Source: Bacillus cereus group sp. RP43 | GTDB taxonomy: Bacteria > Bacillota > Bacilli > Bacillales > Bacillaceae_G | Length of the DNA stretch: 64,000 nucleotides | Direction: 5' to 3' | Assembly: GCF_040459645.1 (NCBI RefSeq) | Contig: NZ_JARVHQ010000001.1 | Location: 1-64,000, forward strand | The notes under the pieces: model-generated | Databases searched by the model: none | What the model was told of the DNA's origin: nothing | What the model saw: the letters and a program-made list of their open reading frames with translations, nothing else | Program-made: the position numbers and the translations under genes | In this document: positions 20,977-31,797 of the stretch, one piece after another | Position numbering within the stretch: position 1 is the first letter of the stretch | Layout of the letters: each line of letters opens with the position of its first letter

Positions 20977-22389
<1,413 letters not shown>

Positions 22390-22413
22390 TTGATATAAAA
22401 AATTGATTTTTTT

Positions 22414-22446
22414 AAGAAAAAACTCATGTTTTCATGAGTTTTTTCT
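22414..22446 (+). terminator. Intrinsic terminator after purA
   Basis: AAGAAAAAACTCATG pairs with CATGAGTTTTTTCTT around TTTT; the U-rich arm doubles as the T run. Confidence 0.85.
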
Positions 22447-22474
22447 TATCTTTTATAAAAAAATAAAAAAGGTA

Positions 22475-22504
22475 TTGCAAAAACAAAAGATAACATGTTA
22501 TGAT
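22475..22504 (+). promoter_or_regulatory. Promoter of the tRNA cluster
   Basis: TTGCAA (22475-22480) and TATGAT (22499-22504), 18-bp spacing, about 40 bp before the first tRNA. Confidence 0.65.
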
Positions 22505-22542
22505 ATGTCTTGTCGTCACGAAAATATGACGTTGGTGAGTAT

Positions 22543-22618
22543 GAGCCATTAGCTCAGTTGGTAGAGCATCTGACTTTTAATCAGAGGGTCGAAGGTTCGA
22601 ATCCTTCATGGCTCACCA
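22543..22618 (+). tRNA. tRNA-Lys (TTT)
   Basis: Full cloverleaf: acceptor GAGCCAT with ATGGCTC, anticodon loop CTTTTAA with TTT, T arm GGTTCGAATCC, encoded CCA. 76 nt. Confidence 0.98.
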
Positions 22619-22631
22619 TTTTATTTTTCGT

Positions 22632-22703
22632 GGCCCGTTGGTCAAGTGGTTAAGACACCGCCCTTTCACGGCGGTAACACGGGTTCGAATCCCGTACGGG
22701 TCA
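22632..22703 (+). tRNA. tRNA-Glu (TTC)
   Basis: Acceptor GGCCCGT with ACGGGTC, anticodon arm CCGCC-CTTTCAC-GGCGG giving TTC, T arm GGTTCGAATCC. CCA is not encoded. Confidence 0.97.
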
Positions 22704-22724
22704 TGTTTTTTTATGTTCATTTTT

Positions 22725-22800
22725 GGTCCCGTGGTGTAGTGGTTAACATGCCTGCCTGTCACGCAGGAGATCGCCGGTTCGACCCCGGTCGGGACCGCCA
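22725..22800 (+). tRNA. tRNA-Asp (GTC)
   Basis: Acceptor GGTCCCG with CGGGACC, anticodon loop CTGTCAC with GTC, T arm GGTTCGACCCC, discriminator G and encoded CCA. Confidence 0.97.
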
Positions 22801-22841
22801 CTTTTGTTTATACCACCATTAGTGGTTTTATATATAGTTTT

Positions 22842-22914
<73 letters not shown>

Positions 22915-22920
22915 CTCTCA

Positions 22921-22958
22921 GGATATTAAGTGGGCCCACTTAATATCCTTTTTATTTT
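22921..22958 (+). terminator. Terminator of the tRNA cluster, perfect 28-bp palindrome
   Basis: GGATATTAAGTGGG (22921-22934) is followed at once by its exact reverse complement (22935-22948), then TTTTTATTTT. Confidence 0.85.
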
Positions 22959-23005
22959 GTCCAGTTTTACAAAAGTGGGTAGTTATTTTACAATAGAATG
23001 AGGAG

Positions 23006-23033
23006 CCTCTAGCAGTTGAAGCTAGAGGTTTTT
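23006..23033 (+). terminator. Second terminator-like hairpin before walR
   Basis: CCTCTAGC (23006-23013) pairs with GCTAGAGG (23021-23028), followed by five T. It may back up the tRNA terminator, or end a short unidentified transcript. The rest of 22959-23196 shows no gene. Confidence 0.65.
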
Positions 23034-23196
23034 CTATAGATCGTATAGGATTCCGTGTAAAAGTGGATGATACATGAGTCTATGAGAATAGAGGAGAAAT
23101 ACTTAGACTAAGATTGTTGTCATATAGGAACATACTATAGAAACACCAATATGTTTGAGGATTATTGATCATATTTTTATAAGGAGGAAATAGACG

Positions 23197-23904
23197 ATGA
23201 TGGGAAAGAAAATTTTAGTAGTTGATGATGAAAAGCCGATTGCGGATATTTTGAAGTTCAACCTAGAAAAAGAAGGTTTTGAAATTGTAATGGCGCATGA
23301 TGGTGATGAGGCGATTGAAAAGGCAAATGAAGAACAGCCAGATATGGTTTTATTAGATATTATGTTACCGGGAAAAGACGGTTTAGAGGTATGTCGTGAA
23401 ATACGTAAAAGCTCAGAAATGCCAATTATTATGCTTACAGCAAAAGACTCTGAAATTGATAAAGTATTAGGGCTTGAGCTTGGGGCAGATGATTATGTAA
23501 CGAAGCCATTTAGTACGAGGGAGTTGCTTGCTCGTGTGAAAGCGAATTTACGTCGCCATCAGCAGGGCGGTGCTGCAGAGAAAGAAGAAAATACTGAAAT
23601 GGTTATTGGACCAATCGTTATTAATTCGAACGCTTATAGTGTAACGAAGCGTGAAGAAAGCATTGAGCTTACACATCGTGAATTTGAATTACTACATTAT
23701 TTAGCGAAGCATTTAGGGCAAGTTATGACTCGTGAACATTTATTACAAACAGTTTGGGGTTATGATTATTTTGGAGATGTACGTACAGTAGACGTAACAG
23801 TACGTCGTTTACGCGAAAAAATTGAAGATAATCCAAGTCATCCTACTTTAATTGTAACTAGACGTGGAGTAGGGTATTACTTGCGTGACCCAGAACAGGA
23901 ATAG
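23197..23904 (+). CDS. walR: Response regulator WalR (YycF)
   Basis: Essential OmpR-type regulator of cell-wall hydrolase genes, 235 residues. The receiver domain has the acidic pair in VVDDEK, the phosphoacceptor in [14 protein letters not shown], the Thr/Lys residues of MLTAKDS and VTKPFS, and a winged-helix domain ending [20 protein letters not shown]. Two adjacent ATGs (23197, 23200) follow AAGGAGGAAA. Heads walRKHIJ-htrA. Confidence 0.97.
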   Translation: MMGKKILVVDDEKPIADILKFNLEKEGFEIVMAHDGDEAIEKANEEQPDMVLLDIMLPGKDGLEVCREIRKSSEMPIIMLTAKDSEIDKVLGLELGADDYVTKPFSTRELLARVKANLRRHQQGGAAEKEENTEMVIGPIVINSNAYSVTKREESIELTHREFELLHYLAKHLGQVMTREHLLQTVWGYDYFGDVRTVDVTVRRLREKIEDNPSHPTLIVTRRGVGYYLRDPEQE

Positions 23905-23907
23905 TAT

Positions 23908-25743
23908 ATGAAGAAAGTTGGTTTTTTTCAATCTATTCATTTAAAATTTGTGCTCATATATATGCTGTTAATATTAATAGCAATGCAAGTAATTGGTGTA
24001 TATTTCGTCAGGGAATTAGAAAAAAGCCTTGTAAAAGGCTTTCAAGATTCCTTAACGCAGCAAACAAACTTACTTTCTTATAACTTGAAGCAAGAGTTTG
24101 TAAAAGAACGTCCTAAAACAGAATCAGTAGATAAAGCTATTAATGATTCGATTCAAAAATTTGCATCAGATCGTAAGAAAGATATTCAAGAAGTAAGTGT
24201 AATTGATGCTACTAAAAAATTAATGGCAATTTCAGATGCGTCTAAGCAAAATAAGGTAGGACGAACGTCAGCAGATACAGCTGTACAACGGGTAATGGTA
24301 CAAAAGAAACCAGAGTCAAAAGTTGAGAAAGATGGAAATACAGGTCATCGAGTTCAAGTTATGATTACTCCTATTCTAAAAGAGCCGGGCGGAGAGGTAC
24401 TTGGCGTCATTCATATCGTTGCATCTATGGAAGATGTGTATAAACAAATGAAAGACATCAACCAAATTTTCGCAACGGGGACAGTAATTGCTTTATTAGT
24501 AACAGCTGTACTTGGGATTTTGTTGGCTCAAACAATTACGAGACCAATTTCAGATATGCGGAGACAAGCAATTGAAATGGCAAAAGGAAACTATTCGAGA
24601 AAAGTAAAAGTGCATAGCCATGATGAAATTGGACAACTAGCATTATCTTTCAATAATTTATCAAAAAAATTACAACAAGCCCGTTCTTCAACAGAGAGTG
24701 AGAGACGCAAATTATCATCTGTTTTATCACATATGACAGATGGAGTAATTGCTACTGATCGAAAAGGCGACATCATTTTATTAAATGATCCTGCGGAAAA
24801 AATGTTAAATGTTTCGCGTGAAACGGCGCTAGATCAATCAGTCTTAGAAGTGCTAGGGATACAAGAAGAATTTACACTGGATCATTTATATGAAGAACCT
24901 GATTCAGTTTTATTAGATTTTAGTACGAGAAATGAACCATATATTTTACGTGCTAGTTTCTCTGTTATTCAAAAAGAAACAGGGAAGGCAAATGGTTTAA
25001 TTGCTGTATTATATGATGTAACAGAGCAGGAGCGGATAGAACAAGAGCGCCGTGAGTTTGTTGCGAACGTATCTCATGAGTTAAGAACGCCGTTAACAAC
25101 GATGCGCAGTTACTTAGAAGCACTTACTGATGGAGCATGGCAAGATCCAAATATTGCACCACAATTTTTAACGGTTACACAAGAGGAAACGGAAAGAATG
25201 ATCAGGCTTGTAAATGCATTGTTACAACTATCTAAACTAGATAGTACAGAACATCGCTTAATGAAGGAATGGGTCGACTTTACTGACTTCTTTAATAACG
25301 TTATCGATCGCTTTGAAATGTCTAAAGAGCAAAATGTAAGCTTCAAACGATCTTTCTCTAAAAAATCTCGATTTATTGATATGGATACAGACAAAATTAC
25401 ACAAGTTTTATATAACATTATTTCCAATGCACTAAAATATTCGCCAGAAGGCGGTACAGTAACATATCGCTTGCGTGACCGCGGGGAGTTATTAGAGATT
25501 AGTGTGAGTGATCAAGGAATGGGAATTCCGAAAGAAAATGTAGATAAAATATTTGAACGTTTTTATCGTGTAGATAAAGCGCGTTCGAGACAAATGGGTG
25601 GTACAGGTCTTGGGTTAGCTATTGCGAAAGAAATGATTGAGGCACATGGCGGCTCGATTTGGGCGAAAAGTGAGGAAGGAAAAGGGACAACTATTTATTT
25701 CACATTGCCAATGGCGACAGATGAAGAGGACGATTGGGAATGA
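23908..25743 (+). CDS. walK: Sensor histidine kinase WalK (YycG)
   Basis: Membrane sensor kinase of 611 residues. Order: TM1 (about 13-32), extracellular sensing domain, TM2 (about 183-203), HAMP, cytoplasmic PAS, HisKA with the phosphorylated His in NVSHELRTPLTTMRSYLEA, and ATPase domain with N box NIISNALKYSPEGG and G boxes DQGMGIP and GGTGLGLAIAKEM. Starts 3 bp after walR and overlaps walH by 4 bp. Phosphorylates WalR; sits at the septum in B. subtilis. A degenerate parS-like palindrome lies inside at 24810-24825. Confidence 0.97.
   Translation: MKKVGFFQSIHLKFVLIYMLLILIAMQVIGVYFVRELEKSLVKGFQDSLTQQTNLLSYNLKQEFVKERPKTESVDKAINDSIQKFASDRKKDIQEVSVIDATKKLMAISDASKQNKVGRTSADTAVQRVMVQKKPESKVEKDGNTGHRVQVMITPILKEPGGEVLGVIHIVASMEDVYKQMKDINQIFATGTVIALLVTAVLGILLAQTITRPISDMRRQAIEMAKGNYSRKVKVHSHDEIGQLALSFNNLSKKLQQARSSTESERRKLSSVLSHMTDGVIATDRKGDIILLNDPAEKMLNVSRETALDQSVLEVLGIQEEFTLDHLYEEPDSVLLDFSTRNEPYILRASFSVIQKETGKANGLIAVLYDVTEQERIEQERREFVANVSHELRTPLTTMRSYLEALTDGAWQDPNIAPQFLTVTQEETERMIRLVNALLQLSKLDSTEHRLMKEWVDFTDFFNNVIDRFEMSKEQNVSFKRSFSKKSRFIDMDTDKITQVLYNIISNALKYSPEGGTVTYRLRDRGELLEISVSDQGMGIPKENVDKIFERFYRVDKARSRQMGGTGLGLAIAKEMIEAHGGSIWAKSEEGKGTTIYFTLPMATDEEDDWE
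24810..24825. promoter_or_regulatory. Degenerate parS-like site inside walK
   Basis: TGTTTCGCGTGAAACG matches the parS consensus at 14 of 16 positions, both changes A to G. It lies about 13.5 kb from the perfect parS in spo0J. Weak candidate; binding is not shown. Confidence 0.4.
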
Positions 25744-27077
25744 GTATGGAAAACTTTAAAACAATAGTGCTAATCAATTTGGTTGTCATAAGTCTATTTC
25801 TTACTTTTAACTTATGGACATATGTTCCTGATTCTACTTCTATGCAAAATACAAAGTTCGTTCAAGGTAACGAAGATATAAATCCGATAAAGATTTCGGA
25901 GGTTGTTCGCCCATCCTCTGTCGTTATTCATAAGGAGAAAAATCATTATGTAAGCGAAAAGAAGGCAAATGTGGATTCAATCTATAAAATTCTTGAAAAT
26001 GGAGAATTACATGGTTTTGTGGAAATAACGGGGACAATTCCTAAAGGTGATTTTCTGTCTTATGTACACGGAGAAGAAAAAATTGAATTTGTTTTTCCTA
26101 CAAATATCCCATTAGATACGATTAAAGATATGTTTAATATTAAAGATAAAAACATGGAAAGTAACAGAAGTTTTAATCGTATTATAATTGATCCTTCTCG
26201 AAGTAAGGACCAAGAAATTAAAGTTAGCTTTGTTTCCTATGATACTCCTCATAAAATATATCAAGCAACATTGAGCGGTGCTTATATAAAGGATATTATA
26301 AATGCTCAAAATCAAATTATAACAGTAGCAAAACCATATTTTGAGTATCAAATAAATGATACAAAAAAACTTTTTTTACCAGAGGGGATTACGGAGTTAA
26401 GTAAGGCAGAGTATATTACGGCTAAACTAGAAGTGGATCCATTTAAAAATGCTTTATTTAGTGATCCACGTTATTTAAGTCCTATTTCTGAGAAAACAAA
26501 GGAAACATTTACGGATGGCATCCGTTCTATGGAAATTGATAAGTCGGATGCAATGTTGAAATATAAAAATTCCGCTGTACATGGTGATAAACCTACGGAT
26601 AATGCGGTAATTTTACAAAAAAGTTTTGACTTTGTAAGTGGGCATAGTGGATCCTTGAAGTCCTATCGTTTTGATTATATTAATGGGAGGAAAACTTCAT
26701 TCCGTCTATATGAGGATGGTTTGCCTGTATTTAATGCAAATGGAATAGCAGAATTAAAACAAGTATGGAGTTCAGGTGAAATTATGCAGTATGAAAGACC
26801 CTTTTTTGAGTTCAGTATTACTTTGCCTAGTAAACAACAAACAACTTCTCTTGCATCAGGACATACAGTGATGACATCACTAGAGAATAATCCAGAAATT
26901 GATAAAAAATCAATTCAGGATGTTGGTATTGGCTATAAAATGTCATTGGAACCTTCCATCAATGATGGGAGAATCGCTGTCTTACAGCCGATATGGTATG
27001 TAAAATGTGAAGAAAATGGTAAGCAACAAATATTTGAATGGAGTGAGGGGGGACTAAATGGATTGGGATCGAATTAA
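25740..27077 (+). CDS. walH: WalK regulator WalH (YycH)
   Basis: Membrane-anchored extracellular protein of 445 residues with one N-terminal transmembrane helix (about 7-25) and a large outer domain, matching the YycH family. In B. subtilis YycH and YycI bind WalK and dampen its activity. The start ATG overlaps the walK stop (ATGA); a second ATG two codons later is also possible. Overlaps walI by 20 bp. Assignment rests on position, topology and recognisable family sequence. Confidence 0.93.
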   Translation: MSMENFKTIVLINLVVISLFLTFNLWTYVPDSTSMQNTKFVQGNEDINPIKISEVVRPSSVVIHKEKNHYVSEKKANVDSIYKILENGELHGFVEITGTIPKGDFLSYVHGEEKIEFVFPTNIPLDTIKDMFNIKDKNMESNRSFNRIIIDPSRSKDQEIKVSFVSYDTPHKIYQATLSGAYIKDIINAQNQIITVAKPYFEYQINDTKKLFLPEGITELSKAEYITAKLEVDPFKNALFSDPRYLSPISEKTKETFTDGIRSMEIDKSDAMLKYKNSAVHGDKPTDNAVILQKSFDFVSGHSGSLKSYRFDYINGRKTSFRLYEDGLPVFNANGIAELKQVWSSGEIMQYERPFFEFSITLPSKQQTTSLASGHTVMTSLENNPEIDKKSIQDVGIGYKMSLEPSINDGRIAVLQPIWYVKCEENGKQQIFEWSEGGLNGLGSN

Positions 27078-27894
27078 AACCATATTTATTGTGACCTTTT
27101 TTGTTTTAGACCTCTTTCTTATCTTTCAGTTCATTCAAAAGCAAGATAGTAATCAATTGGAACTTATAACAGAAACAAAAATTGATCAACAATTAAAGGC
27201 TGGAAAGATTACTATGGGGAATTTTCCTAAAGAACCGAAAAAAGAGTCATTTATAATGGCAAAAAATAAGGTTTTCAGGGAAGATGATGTGCAGTCTTTA
27301 AAAAACCAGACAGTGCACCTACAAAACGAATACCAAATAGAAAGTAAATTAAAAGAGCCTTTTTTAAATACGAAATCATCGTCAAAAGATAAGTATAATG
27401 ATTTTTTGAAAAACTACGTGCTTGATGGACAGAAGTACGAGTTTGGGGCAATGAAAGATTCAAAAATTTATTTCTTTCAAAAGTATAAGGATAAGCCGAT
27501 TTTCTACAACAATCGTGCAATGATTGTTGTAGATTTGAATGAAAAAAATGAGCTTGTTTCGTATACACAAACAATGTTAACGGATTTGAAGGAAATGGGC
27601 GAAAGTGAAAAAACGAAAGAACAAGAAATTATCACTGCTCAAACAGCTTTAGAAAATATATATGTAAAAAATAAAATTGCAGAAAATACGCACGTGAAAG
27701 AGGCGCAGATTGGATATGCGACTCTAGCTGAATCTTCTTCTAATATACAAGTGCTTGCTCCAACGTGGAACTTAAAGACAGAGCAGAAAAAGGACTATTT
27801 TGTGAATGCAATTGAAGGACAAGTTATGGAATTAGGGGAAACTCAAGTGCCGGAAGAACATAATGGAGTGAGAAAGAATGAGTATGCACTTTAG
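27058..27894 (+). CDS. walI: WalK regulator WalI (YycI)
   Basis: Protein of 278 residues with a single N-terminal membrane helix ([18 protein letters not shown]) and a Lys-rich extracytoplasmic domain, the YycI family. Acts with WalH on WalK. ATG at 27058 has GGGGGGA upstream, inside the walH end; overlaps walJ by 17 bp. All five wal genes are thus tightly coupled. Confidence 0.93.
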   Translation: MDWDRIKTIFIVTFFVLDLFLIFQFIQKQDSNQLELITETKIDQQLKAGKITMGNFPKEPKKESFIMAKNKVFREDDVQSLKNQTVHLQNEYQIESKLKEPFLNTKSSSKDKYNDFLKNYVLDGQKYEFGAMKDSKIYFFQKYKDKPIFYNNRAMIVVDLNEKNELVSYTQTMLTDLKEMGESEKTKEQEIITAQTALENIYVKNKIAENTHVKEAQIGYATLAESSSNIQVLAPTWNLKTEQKKDYFVNAIEGQVMELGETQVPEEHNGVRKNEYAL

Positions 27895-28672
27895 TGTACT
27901 TGCAAGTGGAAGTACAGGGAATATGCTATATGTAGGAACAGATGAAAAAAAACTGCTCGTCGATGCAGGTTTAAGTGGTAAAGCTACAGAGTCCTTATTT
28001 AAGCAAGCTGAACTGAATATAAATGACATATCAGGTATTCTTGTAACACATGAGCATAGTGACCACATTAAAGGATTAGGTGTATTGGCGCGTAAATATG
28101 ATTTACCTGTTTATGCGAACGAGAAAACATGGAATGCAATGGAACATTTAATAGGTAATATCCCAACTGATCAAAAATTCATTTTCTCAGTAGGAGACGT
28201 GAAAACATTTGGAGATATTGAAGTTGAATCATTTGGTGTTTCTCATGATGCAGCGGAACCGATGTTTTATGCTTTTCATAACAATAATAGAAAGTTAGCT
28301 CTTATTACAGATACGGGCTACGTAAGTGACCGTATGAAAGGTGTTATTAAAGGGGCGAATGCTTTCGTATTTGAAAGTAATCATGATGTGGAAATGCTTC
28401 GTATGGGGCGCTACCCATGGAGCATTAAACGACGTATATTAAGCGACGTTGGCCATGTTTGTAATGAGGATGCTGCATTAGCGATGGCGGATGTTATTAC
28501 AGACGAGACAAAACACATTTATTTAGCGCATTTAAGTTTAGATAATAACATGAAAGAATTAGCGCGTATGTCTGTATCACAAGTATTAGAAGAAAAAGGT
28601 TTTGGGGTTGGAGAATCCTTTGAAATACATGATACAGATCCAAAAATGCCTACGAAAATTCAATACGTATAA
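27878..28672 (+). CDS. walJ: Metallo-beta-lactamase fold protein WalJ (YycJ)
   Basis: Cytoplasmic metallo-beta-lactamase-fold protein of 264 residues. The metal motif is [13 protein letters not shown]; later ligands appear in [16 protein letters not shown] and [11 protein letters not shown]. subtilis YycJ is a nuclease-like enzyme reported to act in DNA repair. The link with wall control is only by operon. ATG at 27878 lies within the end of walI. Confidence 0.95.
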   Translation: MSMHFSVLASGSTGNMLYVGTDEKKLLVDAGLSGKATESLFKQAELNINDISGILVTHEHSDHIKGLGVLARKYDLPVYANEKTWNAMEHLIGNIPTDQKFIFSVGDVKTFGDIEVESFGVSHDAAEPMFYAFHNNNRKLALITDTGYVSDRMKGVIKGANAFVFESNHDVEMLRMGRYPWSIKRRILSDVGHVCNEDAALAMADVITDETKHIYLAHLSLDNNMKELARMSVSQVLEEKGFGVGESFEIHDTDPKMPTKIQYV

Positions 28673-28735
28673 TTCTTCATTTTAGTAAACAATAAAGGTG
28701 AATATAGTTGTTTTCAGGAAGATAGGTGAACAAAT

Positions 28736-29923
28736 ATGTCCTTTATTGATGAAGAAAAATATCGTATTAAACGAGCAGGTAAAAAGAAACATAAAGGTAT
28801 TGTCATTTCTAGCATAGCGGGAACAATTGTAGGGGCTTCATTATTTGCATTTGGAGCTCCTTTATTTTCAAATCATGCAGGTAAGCTTCCGCAAGCTGAA
28901 GCAAGTGAAAAAAATATGGCTGAAGCTCAAAGTGGAAATGGTCCTGTTAAACAGATTAGCTTTGTAGACGCTGTTGATCGTGCTTCAGAGGCTGTTGTTG
29001 GTGTTATTAACATTCAACGAGACGATTTTTCAGAGGCTGATTCGGAAGCTGGTACAGGTTCTGGTGTGATTTATAAGAAAACAGATGGACATGCGTATAT
29101 TGTAACGAATAACCACGTTGTTGCTGGGGCGAATCGTATTGAAGTGAGCTTAAGTGACGGTAAGAAAATTCCAGGTAAAGTATTAGGAACCGATGTAGTC
29201 ACAGACTTGGCGGTATTAGAAATAGATGCAAAGCATGTGAAGAAAGTGATTGAAATTGGGGACTCTAATACCGTTCGTAGAGGAGAACCAGTTATTGCGA
29301 TTGGAAATCCACTGGGGCTACAATTTTCCGGAACTGTCACACAGGGTATTATTTCGGCTAATGAGCGTATTGTTCCTGTAGATTTAGATCAAGATGGACA
29401 TTACGATTGGCAAGTAGAAGTATTGCAAACAGATGCGGCAATTAATCCAGGTAATAGTGGTGGGGCGCTTGTAAATGTAGCGGGACAATTAATAGGTATT
29501 AACTCAATGAAAATTGCAGCAAAAGAAGTAGAAGGAATTGGATTAGCTATTCCAGTTACGAGAGCTGTTCCTATTATGAATGAGTTAGAAAAGTACGGTA
29601 AAGTAAGAAGACCTTATGTTGGGATTGAACTAAGATCATTAAATGAGATTCCGAGTTACTATTGGTCAAAAACGTTACAATTACCAGGTAACGTAACAGA
29701 AGGAGTCTGCATTTTAGATGTGAAAAGTCCTTCGCCAGGTACGGATGCTGGTCTTAGAGAACACGATGTTATTGTGGCGGTAGATGGAAAAGCGGTGCAT
29801 GATATTATTGGGTTCCGCACGGCCTTATATAATAAAAAAATTAATGATAAAATGACTCTTACGTTTTATCGTGGTACAAAACGAGCGACAACAACGGTGA
29901 AATTAGGCATTCAAAAGTATTAA
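28736..29923 (+). CDS. htrA: Membrane-anchored serine protease HtrA (DegP/HtrC type)
   Basis: Trypsin-like quality-control protease of 395 residues. One transmembrane segment (about 22-45) leaves the catalytic domain outside. Triad: His in VTNNHVVAG, Asp in DVVTDLAVLE, Ser in INPGNSGGALVN. A single C-terminal PDZ domain includes SPGTDAGLREHDVIVAVDG. Follows walJ by about 60 bp. In B. subtilis the equivalent at this place is YycK/HtrC. Confidence 0.95.
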   Translation: MSFIDEEKYRIKRAGKKKHKGIVISSIAGTIVGASLFAFGAPLFSNHAGKLPQAEASEKNMAEAQSGNGPVKQISFVDAVDRASEAVVGVINIQRDDFSEADSEAGTGSGVIYKKTDGHAYIVTNNHVVAGANRIEVSLSDGKKIPGKVLGTDVVTDLAVLEIDAKHVKKVIEIGDSNTVRRGEPVIAIGNPLGLQFSGTVTQGIISANERIVPVDLDQDGHYDWQVEVLQTDAAINPGNSGGALVNVAGQLIGINSMKIAAKEVEGIGLAIPVTRAVPIMNELEKYGKVRRPYVGIELRSLNEIPSYYWSKTLQLPGNVTEGVCILDVKSPSPGTDAGLREHDVIVAVDGKAVHDIIGFRTALYNKKINDKMTLTFYRGTKRATTTVKLGIQKY

Positions 29924-29949
29924 AAACAGGAGGGCCTACCTCCTGTTTT
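29923..29949 (+). terminator. Intrinsic terminator after htrA
   Basis: AAAACAGGAGG (29923-29933) pairs with CCTCCTGTTTT (29939-29949) around GCCTA. Confidence 0.8.
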
Positions 29950-29976
29950 CTATTGTAGAAAAGTGAGGTGAAGAAT

Positions 29977-30162
29977 ATGAATTTACCTTGTTGTTTAGAA
30001 CATGTTGAATTAGCATTAGATATCATTGTGGATGAGTGTGAAGTTGCACCGGTTATTAACAATGTGGATAACTCTGAAGAAAAGAAAAAAACATGTGAAT
30101 TTTGTCAAAATGAGGCGACATATGTTGTATCGAACACAGATTCTCACACAATATGTGGGTAA
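29977..30162 (+). CDS. yyzF: CxxH/CxxC small protein YyzF-like
   Basis: Sixty-one residues, [20 protein letters not shown] then a polar linker and [16 protein letters not shown]. The CCLEH and CEFC motifs form a likely zinc-binding pair, typical of the YyzF/BC_2427-like family found before rlmH in Bacilli. ATG at 29977 uses GAGGTG as SD. Its last codons overlap the first box of the DnaA-box cluster (30154-30196). Function unknown. Confidence 0.85.
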   Translation: MNLPCCLEHVELALDIIVDECEVAPVINNVDNSEEKKKTCEFCQNEATYVVSNTDSHTICG

Positions 30163-30196
30163 CATTTGTGGATATGTGGATAAGTGCTGTGGATAA
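30063..30196. promoter_or_regulatory. DnaA-box cluster upstream of rlmH
   Basis: Four perfect or near-perfect boxes on one strand: TGTGGATAA 30063-30071, TGTGGATAT 30167-30175, TGTGGATAA 30175-30183 and 30188-30196, plus TGTGGGTAA 30154-30162. The overlapping pair repeats the exact 18-mer found in oriC at 434-451. In B. subtilis a DnaA-box cluster also lies in front of the rlmH orthologue (yydA). Confidence 0.8.
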
Positions 30197-30221
30197 CGTG
30201 TTTGTAAGGTGGGGAATAGAT

Positions 30222-30701
30222 GTGAATATCTCGATTATTTCAATCGGAAAATTAAAAGAAAAATACTTAAAACAAGGTATAGCAGAATACTTAAAACGAT
30301 TATCTTCTTACGCAAAAGTAGAAGTAATTGAATTGCCAGATGAAAAGGCACCAGAAAATTTAAGCGAAGCAGAAATGTTAATTGTAAAAGAAAAAGAAGG
30401 CATACGTATACTGGATAAAATTTCTGATGATACGCACGTTATTGCGTTAGCAATAGAAGGAAAACAAAAATCATCAGAAGAATTTGCAGCAAGTCTAGAT
30501 CGTCTTGCTACATATGGGAAGAGTAAAGTAACGTTTGTAATTGGTGGATCACTTGGACTTAGCTCAGAAGTAATGAAGCGTTCAAACGAATCTCTGTCTT
30601 TCTCAAAGATGACATTACCACATCAATTAATGCGATTAGTATTGCTTGAGCAAGTGTATAGAGCGTTTCGTATTAATCGCGGTGAACCGTATCATAAATA
30701 A
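30222..30701 (+). CDS. rlmH: 23S rRNA pseudouridine-1915 N3-methyltransferase RlmH
   Basis: SPOUT methyltransferase of 159 residues that modifies pseudouridine 1915 in helix 69 of 23S rRNA. Motifs: [32 protein letters not shown] and the C-terminal [14 protein letters not shown] at 30222 with AAGGTGGGG gives the family length. The open frame extends upstream through the DnaA-box cluster, but that part is not coding. Conserved end point of the wal region in Bacillus. Confidence 0.96.
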   Translation: MNISIISIGKLKEKYLKQGIAEYLKRLSSYAKVEVIELPDEKAPENLSEAEMLIVKEKEGIRILDKISDDTHVIALAIEGKQKSSEEFAASLDRLATYGKSKVTFVIGGSLGLSSEVMKRSNESLSFSKMTLPHQLMRLVLLEQVYRAFRINRGEPYHK

Positions 30702-30726
30702 ATTTTTCATTTGTATATAAAGAGTA

Positions 30727-30754
30727 AAAAAGACCATTGGACAAAAATCACCGA
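30727..30754 (+). terminator. Intrinsic terminator after rlmH
   Basis: AAAAGACCAT...CCGATGGTCTTTT stem with the T-rich arm at the 3' side. Confidence 0.75.
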
Positions 30755-30880
30755 TGGTCTTTTAAACATTAATAGATGGTATGTAGATTTCCTAAAATAA
30801 GTATGTTTCTATTTCTAAAAAAATATGCTGTAATATGAAGAGGAAAAAGTATAAGTAGTCAGAGAAGTGAGGAATTAAAG

Positions 30881-31759
30881 GTGAAGAAGTTTAAGAAGTT
30901 TTACTTGGAGATTACGAGTGTATGTAATCTTGCGTGCAGCTTTTGTCCGCCGACGGAAAGGCAGAAGCAATTCATTTCTGTGGAGGATTTTGCTAAAAGA
31001 TTAGACCAAATTAAACCTCATACAGACTACATTTATTTGCACGTGAAGGGTGAGCCATTGCTCCATCCGAAAATAGATCAACTGTTAGATTTAAGCCATG
31101 AAAAAGGGTTTAAAGTTAATATTACAACGAACGGAACGTTAATTAACAAGAGAAGGCATAGACTGTTAAATAAGCCTGCGTTAAGACAGATGAATTTTTC
31201 CCTGCACAGTTTTGATGGACACCCAGGTTCGCAAGATAAAGAGGGCTATGTAAGAAGTATACTTTCATTCATTAGAGAGGCAACGAGTCAATCGGATTTA
31301 ATCGTCTCACTAAGATTATGGAATTTAACTCAGGATAATAAAACAAATGCTGAAATCCAGAAAAATAGGGATTTATTATCCATAATTGAAAATGAGTTTG
31401 ATCTATCCTATCAAATTGAAGAGAAGCTTACACCAGGAAAAGGCATAAAAATTGCGGAACGTGTCTTTATTAATCAAGATTATGAATTCCAGTGGCCAGC
31501 ATTACATGAAGAAGAGGATGATGGAAAAGGTTTCTGTCATGGTCTTCGAAATCAAGCTGGTATTTTAGCAAATGGAGCGGTTATACCTTGTTGTTTAGAC
31601 GGTGAAGGCATTATTAATCTTGGAAATATTAATGATGATTCATTTTCTAACATTATAGAAGGTGAAAGGGCACAAAATATTGTAGACGGATTTTCGAAAA
31701 GGGTTGCGGTTGAAGAACTTTGTAGAAAATGTGGATACCGTAAAAGGTTTGGAAAGTAA
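30881..31759 (+). CDS. Radical SAM protein with C-terminal SPASM-like cysteines
   Basis: Enzyme of 292 residues. Cys15, Cys19 and Cys22 in VCNLACSFC form the CxxxCxxC site for the radical SAM iron-sulfur cluster. A barrel-like core follows with HVKGEPLLHP (the GEP-type SAM contact). The C-terminal part has CCLDGEG and LCRKCGYRKR, resembling a reduced SPASM/twitch domain that could hold an extra cluster. No precursor peptide or partner gene is adjacent, so the substrate is unknown. GTG at 30881; the SD GAGGAA is modest. Confidence 0.85.
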   Translation: MKKFKKFYLEITSVCNLACSFCPPTERQKQFISVEDFAKRLDQIKPHTDYIYLHVKGEPLLHPKIDQLLDLSHEKGFKVNITTNGTLINKRRHRLLNKPALRQMNFSLHSFDGHPGSQDKEGYVRSILSFIREATSQSDLIVSLRLWNLTQDNKTNAEIQKNRDLLSIIENEFDLSYQIEEKLTPGKGIKIAERVFINQDYEFQWPALHEEEDDGKGFCHGLRNQAGILANGAVIPCCLDGEGIINLGNINDDSFSNIIEGERAQNIVDGFSKRVAVEELCRKCGYRKRFGK

Positions 31760-31766
31760 ACATAGG

Positions 31767-31797
31767 ATAAGCCCTCATAAAGTGAGGGCTTATTTTT
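31767..31797. terminator. Terminator between the radical SAM gene and pepF
   Basis: ATAAGCCCTCA (31767-31777) pairs with TGAGGGCTTAT (31783-31793); T run on the plus side. Convergent genes, so it may serve both. Confidence 0.8.
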
